From Pezizomycotina sp. ARF18 (lineage: Eukaryota; Ascomycota), in assembly GCA_002224055.1 (NCBI GenBank), contig AZLU01000071.1, positions 121,438 through 185,437 of the forward strand: a DNA stretch of 64,000 nucleotides, given 5' to 3'. Positions 37,734-50,408 of the stretch are shown in pieces. The translations under genes were made by a program, and so were the position numbers. The notes under the pieces were generated by a model. The model was not told where the DNA came from, did not search any database, and saw nothing but the letters and a program-made list of their open reading frames with translations. Position 1 is the stretch's first letter; every line of letters starts with the position of its first letter.

Positions 37734-39131
37734 TACTGGTCACGAAATCTCTAAGATTATCATAAAATGTTGCGTTATAGAAGCTATTTCTAAGAACTGC
37801 TTCCTATGACTAGACACAGACGAGGCAGTATATAAAACCTGATATTGACTTAGCATGGTAAATATTCTGAATCTCGTCAGCAGAAATAATGTTAGCATAC
37901 GAATATTGTGATGAGCATAGCATGGTTCTAGTACTAATCCGATGAGAATTCGGCCTTTGAACCTGCCTGGAGTAAATGGGGAATCGAGGCCATGTCTTTT
38001 TGAGCGTATCAGTGAACGTAGTTGCGACCTGATAAATTTAAGGGCTGTATACTGTGGATCCGTGGAAATTTGAGTTTCTTGTTCAAGTAGGGGCTAGAAT
38101 TTGTCAACTTCAGTTTAGCTTATCGCCATTGCCGTGAAGCTGTACACTATATTAGTTGGTCTTCGGCTCATGATATCTCATCATTCTCTTATGTTGGTTG
38201 GATAACGGTTCTGTAAATATGGTCACCGGCTGGAGGTTGCAATAAATACGTAGGTGAAGAACCTCAGCTTCCCGAACACCACATTCTCAGCCATTAAATG
38301 CTCAAGGAAAGGTATAGGGATGAAGGAGCTGCTTCCAGAGAAGAGGAAAGGGAAGCCCTTGTGAACAAGGAGATCGCTCGGAGCTTTGATGTCTCATGAA
38401 AGGGTATAAACGAGGTAGAGGGAGGCTATTGTGGCAATATTACGAGACCCCGAGCTGGGAATCGGTATGGTTTAGGGAGCTCGGACACCGTTATCCGCAT
38501 CTACCGTAAATAATTATAAATAAGAAATGCTACGCCAGCACTGGAAGGAGGTTGCCGAGATGTTTTCTCCTGGAAAGGAAGGCGAGGATATCTTCGCTAG
38601 TGAACGGCTGGCTAGCTATACGGACCGTTACACAACCCGTGGTCATTATAGAGCAGTAATTCGGAAGATTTGATTTCCTTTCATTTTCCTCTCTTTGATC
38701 AAATCTCCAAGACGTTTTATATTTACATAATCTTTGGTTTGATATACGAAGTTTTGAGGCATTTGAATAATTTAGCCTGAATAACGGTGGAGAATCTGGA
38801 CGTTTAGTATACGGACGGCACAATCTTACAATATGGTTAAATAAGGACACAGTTACTTTTCATTAGTCGTCGTATAACGTTCGCTAGCTGGCTATCATGA
38901 TGTAATCTGATACCAATAAATATACTATTGCACTGGATAGGGAATGAAAGCACTGGCAGAAGAATATCGAAGTAGTGGTAGCTTGAACTGCCATATGGAC
39001 TCGAAATCGGAATACATGTGTATTATTAGCCTCCGAAATTTTCATTAAAACATAGGCATAGCCTGTGGAGGTGCATATACCATGCGAAGAGGCGATCGTT
39101 CATCACGCATCGCAAGGATATAAACAAGTGG

Positions 39132-39167
39132 GATGCAGCGATGCAGCGATGCAGCGATGCAGCGATG
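39132..39167. repeat. Octamer microsatellite (GATGCAGC)n
   Basis: Four and a half exact tandem copies of GATGCAGC. It is isolated and not inside a supported gene. Confidence 0.95.
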
Positions 39168-42101
39168 TCCAGCTATAGAAATATCGCATTGTATCCTACT
39201 AGGGACCGAAACTTGAGAAACTGGTTTATTGCCCTTCGGAGATTGAAGTTCACCCTTTGAGAGTATTCCATTTGGACTCCCAGCTTCAAATTCTTATTGA
39301 ATACGAACTTAGGTTGCAAGTTGACAATCTTGAAATTATTTTTCACTTCTTTACTATCCGTTATCTTACCTTCTCCTAGGTCGACATCCCCTGGGCGGAA
39401 TTCGTTGACATTCGCCTCTATATAGTTTTCCTATTTACCGCTTTTAGTAACGTCTAACATTAGGCGAAACAGGAATGGAAAGTTAAGATATATATCGATA
39501 CGAAGCGGTGGACCTGGAAACCTCTCCTGGCAGGCACGGTTAGTACCCAATATATATTCACGACCCCAAGACTTTTGGAGTTGTCTCAAAGTATTAGCGA
39601 TTTTGGAGCTGATTAGTTTCACGGATGAAGGAAACTTACGAGATATTTGGAGATGTCACGAGGCCCTTGCGACGCCAATACGAGAAATAAGTGGGATCAC
39701 GAGGCATCGCGGCTGCATAATTGGGGGCTCGATCGACACTCGCTTCTCCGTGACGGCGAATGTCTTGTCTCGCGAGCACTGTTTGCAGATCTGGAGTTAG
39801 CTTTTCGAATCGTGAATGGTGATGGAGGCGGTCAAGGAAGTTTTAGTGTAATGCGCAAGTGGGTTTCAATGTGCAAGCGAGCGGCAGATATTGTTTTGCG
39901 TGGCAGGTAGAGAAAATCCTCTGATGCTCCGACGGTCTACCGTGTGAGGATGGATACCTTATAAACCCTCAAAGCTCCGACTTGCTGAGGAAAACGTGGC
40001 CGGAACGATTACGCGTCCGAGTCCTCGCGGCTGACATTGGACTCATGTTTAGCTTTTACTCTCCATGGGGTTCGAAATATTGAAAATCATAATATGAAAA
40101 CTGGGGTGTATGGTAAGTAATAGAGGTTTACCAGAGCTTAACTACTTTGATTTCTGGACAGAATAGACCCTGAACACATGAGAGTATATTCTCAGCCACC
40201 TGAGACTTCGGTCCACTCCGAGTCATAATCAGTCTCTGAAACGTCTCTGGAAAACTCTAAGGTTGATTTACGGAGCCATGATCCGAAAGGGATTGAAGGG
40301 GGCAGAGATTCTGGGCAACAACTGGAACCCATGTACATACAGCTCGGATCAACGGTAATTCTAAACATAAACGCCTAGCGAACCCTGCGACGCGGATCGG
40401 TCAGAAACGCAGCAACGAAATCGATCGCCGGAAAAGTATAGAAGAAAGGCCACAAGCATGGTATTCTAATCTGTATATATATTTATAGATATAAATATCA
40501 GACCTAGGCTGCTTCGTTTGTCAGCTCCGGCCTATGGCATAAAGTAAGACCCATTCATTAACGTCTCGAGCCTAAGTTACTGTCAGATGCTATCTAGTTC
40601 CACTAATTTCAACTTAACCCAATGTCAACTTCCTCTTAAAATTTTCAACAATGATGAGCAAAACAAGTACGGAAGAATAATCGGCGTGGGATTTAGACGA
40701 ATTAGGGTTCCTCATACCTTTACCGTGACCATATTTGTTGTTTACACCGGAAAATCAGATATCGATAAGGCAGCCGACAGCAGAAACCAATTGGGACAGT
40801 TGGCAAATCATTGCAGCAAACGCGTTTGAGGATGGCCGTCCCTGACGAAGCGTGTGATCCGAAACATGATGAACACCTTCGGCGACTCGCGCTAGGCTTC
40901 GTTTTAATTAATCAGGAATAGTGTGAGATGCTTCCAGAAGAATATTCTTTGACTATCTCCGTCAAGGCGGATAATCCCTTCTTTTTATGCTTTTTGTTTC
41001 TGTTGCGATTCCCATGTTTGGTAACATTCCGTTGAGCTTAAGACACGAGAAGCTGAGCAATTCAGTCTGCTTCCTCTGCCGTCCTATAGAGAAAGAAATA
41101 TGCCAAAGCGGTGATGGGATCTTCCCCCTTAAATGCCATGGGGAAATGATTGTCAGAAATTCGCGAATTTCCAGCCTCGTATTCGTCCGTTGTGGTGCCT
41201 CGTCATGTAAGAAGGGATACCTATACGTATCACCGTCCAATGTTCCTAATTTGCCTCCGCTGTGGCCGCTTTCGTCCACTTTTGGTGCCCTTGCGTTATT
41301 CTTGGATGTTATCAGCCGCTTCTAAGTCTATCGACCACCCGAGACGCATCTGCCTACCACGGAAAATTTGTTCGTAAATCAACCCTCCATAGTAAATCAA
41401 GCCACCGTCAATAGCCGTTAAAGAACTGGATTAGGGGGAAAGGGTCTGTATTGCATGCCATCAAAACTTGAGACGTTTTGATCAGTCCTACAATAGTCCC
41501 TTGGCTCTGGCGCATAGCTATGGTCATGGCCTCGCTGTGGGGCCATTCTGGATGCTTTTTTCATCCTCAGGACGATTTATAGATCTTACAATGACTGGGA
41601 GAACTAGTCCCCTTCAGCCTTGCATTTCTGTAACACGTCCATACTCGGTTACTCCACGGTTTTCCACGTACGTCGACGTACTTTATTTTTCCGAAGCCAC
41701 GATCCTAGATCAATATCATGCGATGGCCCTCTTCATCGCGATTCTACCACTAGAGCCGAAAACCTGTGAAGTCATATAAGTACTCAATAGCCTGTCTTTC
41801 GTTCGAAGTTTATGCTCATGTGTTCGGTAGCCGGTTCTCTCCAATTATATATTCTTTTTATCTTTTTTATAATCTTTACAGGAAATCGGTTCAGCCTTTT
41901 ACAAGAACTCCGCCTCCCATCCGCCAAATGTCTTCGTTTGCATAAAATTACTTTTCAAGTCTGTCTTTATTGACAAATAGACGAAGCTTGTACACATCGA
42001 ACGAAATAGGGGAAACGACAATTTGGGAGACAATTTTGCTGGACGGGATTTGTCTCCTATTCTTATCAAGGAAACCTAGGTTATAAACTGGAGGAATAAT
42101 C

Positions 42102-43666
42102 ATGTCGAATCAGGTTTTTAAGACTGTGACTACGACGCTGGTCATGTTTGCTGCCCAAACGACTGCCCAAGCTACACCATCCGTAGCAGCAGCAATGAGG
42201 CAACCTGGAGGTGCTACCGATATGCAGGACCAACCGCCAACAAACATCGAGAAACAAGGTCAGATGTCTCCCGTGGGACCGATTGGACCCTGGAACACAT
42301 CAGATCCTTTCCCCGATAAGGACTTTCCTCCTCTGATGCTCGACTTCGGACAATTGGCCGTAAGCTACACATGAAAATCCTCCGAGTTCTAAATGGACCC
42401 TTCCTAACGGTTCTGGAGATGTTTTAGGGGTTGGAATTCGCTTTATTAGCTGTAACGCTTATACTACTATGTATTCGGATATACTTCCGGGTTTACATGA
42501 CGAAGACCCTGAAGTGGAGTGATGGGTTCGCAATTTGTTCCTGGGTCTCTTTCGCGATCTGGGTATCTATCGAGACAAGATACCTCACGAATGGATCGGA
42601 CGAAGATTTTTCACCCTGCCGAATTCAGTAAAGCTCGAAACTATGCAGGTGAGCTCTCATCTAGACTTCGTATTGACTGATTTTTAACAAGCTTTGAGCG
42701 GACCATTCTAATTCAATATGTCGGTGATAGATGGGATACATCCAGCCAATCTTTTATTTCCTCACAGTTTACGCTATCAAAGGGGCTATGCTGTGCTTCT
42801 ACCACGAGTTAATCACGAGGACGACTAGACAATCTCTCAGGATAACTCTTTACGTTATCGGGGCGTTCAGCGCTATCGGATTCTTGTTCACAAACCTCTA
42901 TGGCTCTTCGGTTGCATGCCAATCTCAGCAAATTGGTCTCTGGATCCGGCCGTTCAGTGCACTACCCATCCTTCCGATGCAAGCTTCAACCGCGTTGTCT
43001 TCGTTGAGTTTTTCTGGCACTTGTTTACGGACCTCGCAAGTATGCTCAAGCTATCCCCAAACTTAAATAAAGATACATACCGATATTTTGAAACCGGTCA
43101 GTTTAAGGATGCTAATACATAAGCGATATAGTCTACATCTTCCCAGTCTTCATTCTCCGCGGCATGGTCCTCCTAAGCGTAAGAAGATCGATGCGGGCAT
43201 CATGTTCGCCATCGGTTTCCTCACGCTTGTGAATGCCTCATTCTACTTTGCCTTATCGTGGATCAACATGCCGGATCCCTCTTCGATGCTTCTGGCCCAG
43301 GTCTGGGAGATGGCGTTCGCGGTTTCCCTGGCGTGTGCTCCGAGCCTGAAGGTATTCTGGCTCCAAAAGGTGGAGCCAGGGATCAGAAGGGTGACCGACA
43401 GTTTCAGCAGCTTGGCCAGCCGGAGTTCGGCAAGACGGCGCGGTGCCACAAACAGCGGTGACGAGCTTAATGAGCTGGAGAAGCAGCAACAAAGTAGCAG
43501 CAGTCGCCACTTGCGTATTCACAGAAAGCGAAATCTATCTGTGTCGGAGATCAGACTGGTGACGTTAGAGGAGCACGTCCGAGCTCGAGATACGCGAATG
43601 ATAGGTCAGGGGGAGTTCCGGTGTGACGGGATCTGGATCATGGAACATTGTCCAAATCCTCTATAA
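42102..43666 (+). CDS. Fungal rhodopsin-domain (SAT4/PTH11-like) integral membrane protein 3
   Basis: A third seven-helix protein, closest in layout to gene 1. Exon 1 (42102-42359) encodes a hydrophobic leader, MSNQVFKTVTTTLVMFAAQT, and a Pro-rich extracellular N-terminus. Introns: 42360-42427 (phase 0), 42649-42730 and 43040-43131. Recognisable pieces are LEFALLAVTLILLCIRIYFR, YFLTVYAIKGAMLCFYHEL, CMPISANWSLDPAVQC (family CxPIxxNWSL motif), FFWHLFTDLAIYIFPVFIL and WEMAFAVSLACAPSLKVFW. The cytosolic tail is basic and rich in Ser, Gln and Arg, and ends at 43664-43666. Frame changes occur where one T is missing from the T run at 42607-42611 and near 42898. It converges with the FAD oxidase gene, with about 740 bp between the stop codons. 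Confidence 0.86.
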
Positions 43667-44402
43667 CTCCCGGATAATATCTATATTTCTTTTTCAGTTT
43701 ATATTTCTCTTTGTATTTCAGAATATAGAGAAAAAAAAAAAAAAAACGGCTGGTGTTCAAGGTGATCTCAAGGTTCAATCAATCATTCATTCATTCATTC
43801 ATTTAGCGATAAACCGGCGTTCTTTCCAATTTCCTCTAATTCATCCGATTTCAAATATTTTTAATATTCAGATATTAACCCCTTCGCTTCTGTCTTTGCG
43901 CCGTTGAGGCTTCATCATCTTCTTCCTCCTTCTTTTTCCACGTTTTCTTAGCTTTCTCTGCTACTTACACAATGGCATCCGAAGTCCCCGTTACGATAGT
44001 TACATATATCATTCCGGGAGCTTTTGAAACCCTAAGGAGATCATTCTGTGTTTCCGATCCGGTTCTCCTCCTGGAATTATTCTCCATGCCTTAGTTTAGT
44101 AGTATTTAAATTTTGGAGAATACTCCCTTTTAATTAATATGAAACTCAGCCATGAAGTCCTCGACAATTGTCAGAGAACATTGAAGTTAAGTTTTCATCT
44201 GCTTTCAAATTCCACTAGAAGAGTAAACTATTTTTCCTCATCGTTATCCTCATATTGAGATTTTTCTTCATATCCAAGCGTGAGACAGCTGCCTATTTTC
44301 GGTATTAAACCTTATGATCCAGGCCCTCCCGTCGCAGAAGCGGAGCTTCTAAGACTATCGTGCTAGCTAGTCTAGCTTAAAATTAAGTGAACAATAATGA
44401 GC
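43667..44402. other. Convergent 3' intergenic region
   Basis: Shared 3' region of rhodopsin-family gene 3 (+) and the FAD oxidase (-). It contains an A run near 43731-43746, a (CATT)n microsatellite at 43784-43804 and pyrimidine-rich DNA. No gene seen. Confidence 0.6.
43784..43804. repeat. (CATT)n microsatellite
   Basis: Five tandem copies of CATT in the 3' flank of rhodopsin-family gene 3. Confidence 0.9.
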
Positions 44403-46436
44403 CTATAGTTCAGCGTGAGTCTCCTCCGCTTTGTCTCCTACTCTGTAAATACTCTCCATTTCCTCCTCTGTGTAGAGTTTGTAGCCCTGGGCACGAATCT
44501 CTGGAAAACACCCTCGGGTCATACTTCCTGCTGACTTCTCTCATTCTCGCGATGTTCTCGTTGCCGTAAGACTTAATGGGTTTCTGCCTTTCTGAGCAGT
44601 AATTCAAATACAGAAAGTCGCGCTTAAGGCCGAGAGACTCGGCATATGCGTCTGCTTTATCGTAGAACGTGTGGATGGCCTCATTGATACGGTCGGACTC
44701 GCTCGCGAGCTCCAGGAAACGGAGATAGATGTCACTAGTTTTTGAAAAATATTAAAATTCAGCCCAACCAGGGAATAGCCGTAAGAACTGCCAGTCACGT
44801 ATATATCACTGGATGTATTCTAAGGGGGCAACAGTGATTATCAATCGTATCAGGAGAAGTGGAAAATTGGAAGAAAGTAAGTGAAGTATAGGTTAATCTG
44901 GTACTTACGGACTTGGTTCCCGTCAGAAGGTTTAATCCCAAGGGTATTGCCAGTTCTCTCATTCGCTGACTGGGTGAACATAGTCGTCAAGGGTTGCATC
45001 ACGAAGGCCCAACTCAGGTTCCTGGTATCACTTAGGGGCTGGTAGGCTTCCCGACTCATTTCGAGCACCTTCGCCAGGAGAGCCTTGTCATTGGCGTAGG
45101 TGGCCGTGTGGAATACTTGGCTGCAAAATGATGACAAGTATTAGTATATCGCGTTGTAAATACTGGACAAAAGTCGGCTCTAGCCTTAGGGTGATAGCCG
45201 ATGAGGATCTTCTTACTGGAAGTTCTTCGGACCGGCGCTTCCGAGTTCAACGGTCAGGTCGGAGTGGTTAGTCGGCCTGACAGTTGAGAAGAGGGGCTCG
45301 ATCCCCTGAAACCTCTTGAACGATCCGGGGAAATCGGTTCCATCAACCGTATCCGTGTAGACGTAACTGTTCACCGTAAGTTCGGCATTAAGCGAGCTCT
45401 GATATCCGTATGTTGAGATAAGCGCGGCGCTCGGGTCTTCGGCCTTCTTTGTGAAATCAACAAAGTGGACAGGAGAGTATCCGCATGATCGTAGGCATAC
45501 ACCGACATACCGCCCCAGATATTGGAATTCGGCGGCAAGGGGAACGTGCGGAGATGAAAATGAGTAACTACACCGAAGTTGTTGGAACCGCCTTTCAGAC
45601 CCCAAAAGAGTTCGGGGTGGGAATCCTCGCTGGCCTCGACGATTTCACCGGACGCGAGGACGACTTCGTACTTGACGATGTTATCCGCGGCCAGCCGTAC
45701 TTTGGCGAGAAGAACGAGATACCACCTATCATGGACGACATTAGTATATATATCATTGGCAGACTCGGGCTACAGCGGTGTTCTGGTCGAGGAGTTGAAT
45801 CTAAGACTTACCCCCTGTGAGCAGACCACCAACGCCGACCGTAGAAACACGCCCGCCGACGACCGTGACACCAGCTGCGTCTAACTTAGAATATACGTCG
45901 AACCACCTGTTTCCTGTCCCAATCCTTGTGACAGTTTTATCCGCATTGAGAGTAACCTCCTTCAGCTCGCCTAGATCGACGGTAATACCGCCGTCAATGT
46001 TCGATGAGCCCACGGGGAATGGCCGCCGCTTCTGACAGTGAATTTGCAACCGCCTTTGTCCCTCGCACGAGATGATAGGATTGAGATCGCCTTAGACACC
46101 TGTTTTGCGTCTTTCGGTTTCACGACACAGGCGGGCTGCAGGCTTTGAGATTGCAACGACCACATGGAGCCTATAGCCGAGGAATAAGACCCATGGTCGG
46201 AGAGAAAGACAACGTCGCTGAGAGATAGTCGTAGCTCGGAGCACTAATTCTCGATATGAGCAAAAAAAAAAAAGGTTGGGTTAGATGCGAATGCGCACGG
46301 ACGAAAAGAATGGTCTGTTGTAACTTACGCAAATAGCAGACGCGGAGGCTTCCGGTCCTGGACCGAGGAGTGCCGTTAGATTGAGGCCCAGAAGGCCCAC
46401 GTAAGGCAAAATGTTATCGATGACTGACGATAGCAT
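44403..46436 (-). CDS. Secreted FAD-linked oxidoreductase, berberine-bridge-enzyme type
   Basis: A flavoprotein of the FAD_binding_4/BBE family, oxidising alcohols, sugars or alkaloid-like substrates, probably secreted. The ATG at 46436 begins [20 protein letters not shown] with a signal-peptide-like N-terminus. The FAD domain shows [18 protein letters not shown] and [12 protein letters not shown], whose His is the covalent flavin attachment site, then [20 protein letters not shown] and [16 protein letters not shown]. The Cys used for bicovalent attachment is absent (LLTGG instead). The C-terminal BBE domain has [18 protein letters not shown] and a [15 protein letters not shown]-like end; the stop is at 44403-44405. 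Introns: 46244-46328, 45726-45811, 45121-45216 and one near 44800-44900. Single-base frame changes occur near 46030, 45500 and 44505. Such enzymes are common in fungal metabolite clusters and secretomes; the substrate is unknown. Confidence 0.94.
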
Positions 46437-49400
46437 GGTGGTGAAATCGCCGCAGTTACAATGCTGTGGAGAATAATCTAACGAAGGTTAGGACATTGAG
46501 ACACATGTAAGAACCTGGGATTATCGTAATATAAGTATTTAAATCATTATTTATACTACTAAGTAAGGCTCTTCAACTAAAACCGAGCTAACCTATTTAC
46601 TCAATCTTACCGCTTAGTTTCTTTCCACTGCATCGATCGTGCTTCCTCCAGTCCAATCATCGAAATTGAGGCTTTTACCATAATGCAAATCCAATGCAGC
46701 GGGAAGTCTGTAGCACCAAGGAAAGCGTTACAGGGCCTTCCCTATTTTAAAGTCTTACCCAGTGCATGTATCCATCCATGCAAGTGATGAAAATTTTCTA
46801 GTCCAAGGATTCTCGCCCGAGTGCAGCTAATAAACAAGATGCAGCCCCTCGCTTATGAAGTTACGAACCCCCAACAAAATGATCGAAAGTGGGTTAATTC
46901 ATCAGTAAAGCCCGGACCGTCGGGCATCGGGCGTACGAGACACCTATCCGAGTTATTGTAGCGTTGCGTTTCTCTAGCCCCAGCTTCTCCGTATCCTTAA
47001 TGAGTATACTTCGCAAGATGCTTGCTGCACATTCTATTGTGGTAGAGCCATGCCTTATACGATTATCAGGGAAGAGACTCGTTTTCTCGGATGAGAACAC
47101 GAAGAGTCCAGGTTATGATCTGAGCTCTGCGCCGAGAAAATCGGAGTTCAGGTAACGTACCATTTACCGCTTTTCGTCCAGACTCCCTAGTCGCTATCCA
47201 CAAAACTCGCGGAGGGAGAAGCTGCATCCGGCTCATTGTGGATCAGGTCTATTCTTGCCAAATAGGATGGAATAGCCAACTGACCACTGAATTTCGGGAG
47301 AATGGGCTTGAGATAAAAGAAGAAAAAATTGTCTTGGCCAAGTTGCGACAAACCCTGCATGAGGTGTGGGTTTAACGGCGTTTAAATCAGTCCATCCGTT
47401 GGCGCTACCACTGCCCATCAGGACAAGCCCGTAAGGTTGAGTCCAGAGATTAGAGTACCGTATTATTCAGCGATCAAGAGTGTCCTTCTCCATTCAGCAT
47501 ACGAGCTATTTTCATAAAGCCCATCGAATATCATTAAAACTTGTGCATACGTTTATTTCGATATAAGATAGAGTAGAGATTGGAAAGTAGCTAGAACCTA
47601 TGTTCTCGAAGTTAATGTAGCCCTTACAATTGAATGAGCAGCGTACCGCGCGCGTGCTTGTTCTTTTCCAAAGACCGCGTGCTAAACAACAGGAAAATCT
47701 GCCAGCGGTTTGCGGCTACATGCCTAAGAACATTTATAGGGAATGCTTTGAGGGGCTCTCAAAACGCTACGATATTGACGCAGCCGTTTCGCTGGAATTA
47801 TGTTTGCTCTGGGAATCAATCTACACTACAATCAGATGTAGAGTACGGACCTTACAACAATCAACGATCTTGTTCCTATCTTGAAACTTATAGAGGCTAG
47901 TGCCGTGTGCTTTCCTGTTAAATAAGAAAGTATCCTACTATAATATAACAGTTATACACCTTCGAAAGGTCGTTGGCTGGAAAATATTTATAAATCATCC
48001 AGTAAAGGGTCTCAAGAGGCAATTTTATAGCATTGTTATAATAAGCAGTAGCCGTCATGCTATAATAATATCGCGAAACATCACATAATTTAAACTGATA
48101 TTATAAGTGGTAAGTATAAGAGACACATTAACTGTTCTACCCCTTATAAGATGCCGCTGCAGGAAAGGTAAAGAAAAAGGGTTCCAATGATCAGATCCAA
48201 ATCCTGCTTACACGTAACCCGGGAGGGCCTTGTGAACATAGCTATAGTTTTATGAATCCGTTGCTATCTGTTACATAAAGGAAACCCAGTAGATACCGAA
48301 TGCCGTTTATTATACTACTGTAACACTCACGATTTTCTGCACTTACACTTTATTTCTCGACGCAGTGGCAAGCAAAGATGTTTATCTGGTAATGTATCAC
48401 ACGTTGATACCTGTACAAGCAGACTAGCAAAGCGCGTAAACCAAGGATAATGGTTTATAAAATTTCATATACGATTATACATTGTCTGCGCATCTTTATT
48501 GCTACTCCGAGGGTCTAGTCATTCGTGTCTACGGATGAATCCAGCTCCGAATTGAGTATGGGATGGGCAAAATGTACATGTAAGGGTTGCAAAGATCTGC
48601 TAACGGACGATACCATCAAAAAACCATCAAACCTAGAAGATCAATAAGAAACTCGAACTTCAAGCAGTTGGTCTAATTAGCGGGCATGTGACTTACTCGA
48701 TCGGTTTAAAAAGGGCGATGCGGCATCGTGGCGCTAGTTGACTAGTGATCGCTCGTTCAGTAGCAAGTTATATTCAAGTTCAAGAAATATTGTGTAATAC
48801 CACCCGCTGACTAAGTCATTTACCATGTTAGAAAATGCATACGGTCCTATCCATAACTCAACATGAAATGTTGGAATACCGCGCAGGAATACATATTGGT
48901 TGCTATATTCTTATTCAATGATACATGTTGAGGTATTTCCTTGAGAACCGCCATATACAAATATCCACGATGTCTCAACAGCAGGCCAAAGCCATAGTTT
49001 GAGCAGTTGACAATTAAACTTCACTAACTTTCCTGTCATTCGCACTATTAGTCTGAGATGCAGCTACAGCTAGCTAGATATCCTTGTATCCAAAGGTAGA
49101 CGCGCCTGTACTTTGAATATTTTATACCTCATCTCAACAAAAACCATTTGCCACTTGCTATATAATTCGGAAAGTTTGAATCTACAATAGATTTTTGTTA
49201 CTAGGTTGTACGATATAAAATAAAATTTTAAATTGGGACATATGAGAGGTAGCTGGTAGGAGCATATAAGATGAATGCAGCACTTACAATATCCAGAGTC
49301 GTTCATCTAACCGACATTTATTTGAACACCACCTGAGCCCTTTACTACTTATAATGTATAAACTTTCGCTATGTAACCCCTAGTTCGCTCTGGAACTCCA

Positions 49401-50408
49401 AGCTGGTTCATCATGCAATATTTTGATATCGATCCCGAAATCGAGCATCGAGCCACTAAATATCTTAATTGTGAGTAGTCCACGCAAATGCAAATATAAG
49501 TAGCTGCTTATCCTACCAGGCTTTCATCTCGAGGTACCTACCATTTGAGGTTGAGGCCCTGAATATTCTGGAATGAGCTCAACGTTTGATGCAATTCTAT
49601 GGCGTTTCTAGTGCTGCCCGCTGAGGGCCTCCTCAGAACCGCTCGCCCTTAAATACCTATTCCTTTCTCAGTTGTTTCAACCCAAACAAGTCGGGTCTAA
49701 CATTTGACGTCGAGAACAATCTGCTAACTAAATTATCCGTAGGAGTTCAACTGCTACGTGCCCACTATATCCCTTAATAATTCCAAAGGTTTCCCTCCCT
49801 ACCTACTAGTATATTAGAGCTGGTTTTCCTAAAGAATAACCCAGCAGTGAATGCTGGGTTATTCCTTTTGCCCCTCCCCTGGCCTTTTTTTTTTTTTTTT
49901 TGGAGTCGAATCGGGACTCTTACTTAAAGATTATTTTCCTTTTAGCACCTGTACTCCGTACAATGGCTGCAAAGCTTATATATATAGGCTCTACGGTGAG
50001 CAGTAGTGCTTTCTAGAATTTTTTTCATAAGCCCCGGTCGTTCCTAATTCTCCATGCAGCCCTATAAATGTGATTACACAATTTCATGAAAAGGCCGTGG
50101 CAAATGACATATAAGACGCAATCCACGGCTGGTCTCGAAATGTCCGTTAAGGTTTATAGAATCGTATTTTGGTGTAACACGGACAAACAAGGATATGGAA
50201 GGAAGAGATTCTAGCTTTCGATAGACTGGATACGCGGTATGGTAGGGCCATAGCCATCTGCAGCGAGCTGACAAAACACAATCTCACTTCCTGATCGAGG
50301 AAAGTGCCGTTTTCTGCCATTGCTTGCAGCTCTTCGCTTAACTAGGTTAGGCGAACCCGGTTAGGAGCCCCGCAGAGAAGTCCGTCAGTTATTTGTTTAC
50401 TTTTCTAG
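46437..50408. other. Gene-free AT-rich interval
   Basis: About 4 kb with no supported gene. Short open frames at 47233-47418 (-) and 47630-47900 (+) show no motif, splice partner or promoter. The right end probably holds the promoter and first exon of the zinc-finger gene, which I could not resolve. A hairpin at 49834-49864 followed by a T run is listed separately. Confidence 0.5.
49834..49864. repeat. Perfect 13-bp hairpin followed by a T run
   Basis: GAATAACCCAGCA (49834-49846), loop GTGAA, then the exact complement (49852-49864). Allowing one bulged G, the stem extends three more A-T pairs. About 20 bp further is a run of about 20 T, ending near 49900. It resembles a bacterial terminator, but this is a eukaryotic genome. 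A Pol III transcript end or a tiny foldback element is more plausible. Confidence 0.85.

Larger units (their letters stand above)
36006..42101. other. Gene-poor interval between rhodopsin-family genes 2 and 3
   Basis: About 6 kb without a firm gene. More balanced base composition and open frames occur at 37422-37733 (listed), at 39600-39910 (+, two overlapping frames) and at 40960-41380, where both strands are open for over 100 codons. The plus frame at 40987 starts with a hydrophobic segment and holds several Cys, but no splice structure or motif supports it. Small AAT and octamer repeats are present. Confidence 0.5.

Noticed and set aside
39132-39167. Regular short repeats that might suggest a CRISPR-like array
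   Set aside because: They are contiguous 8-bp units without spacers in a eukaryotic genome; a plain microsatellite.
40962-41325. Overlapping ORFs of over 100 codons on both strands, the plus one with a hydrophobic start and several Cys
   Set aside because: Neither strand shows splice sites, a TATA box or a known pattern; too weak to call a secreted protein.
16553-46436. Secondary-metabolite cluster built around the ABC transporter and FAD oxidase
   Set aside because: No polyketide synthase, peptide synthetase, terpene cyclase or cluster-type transcription factor is visible, and the genes are far apart.
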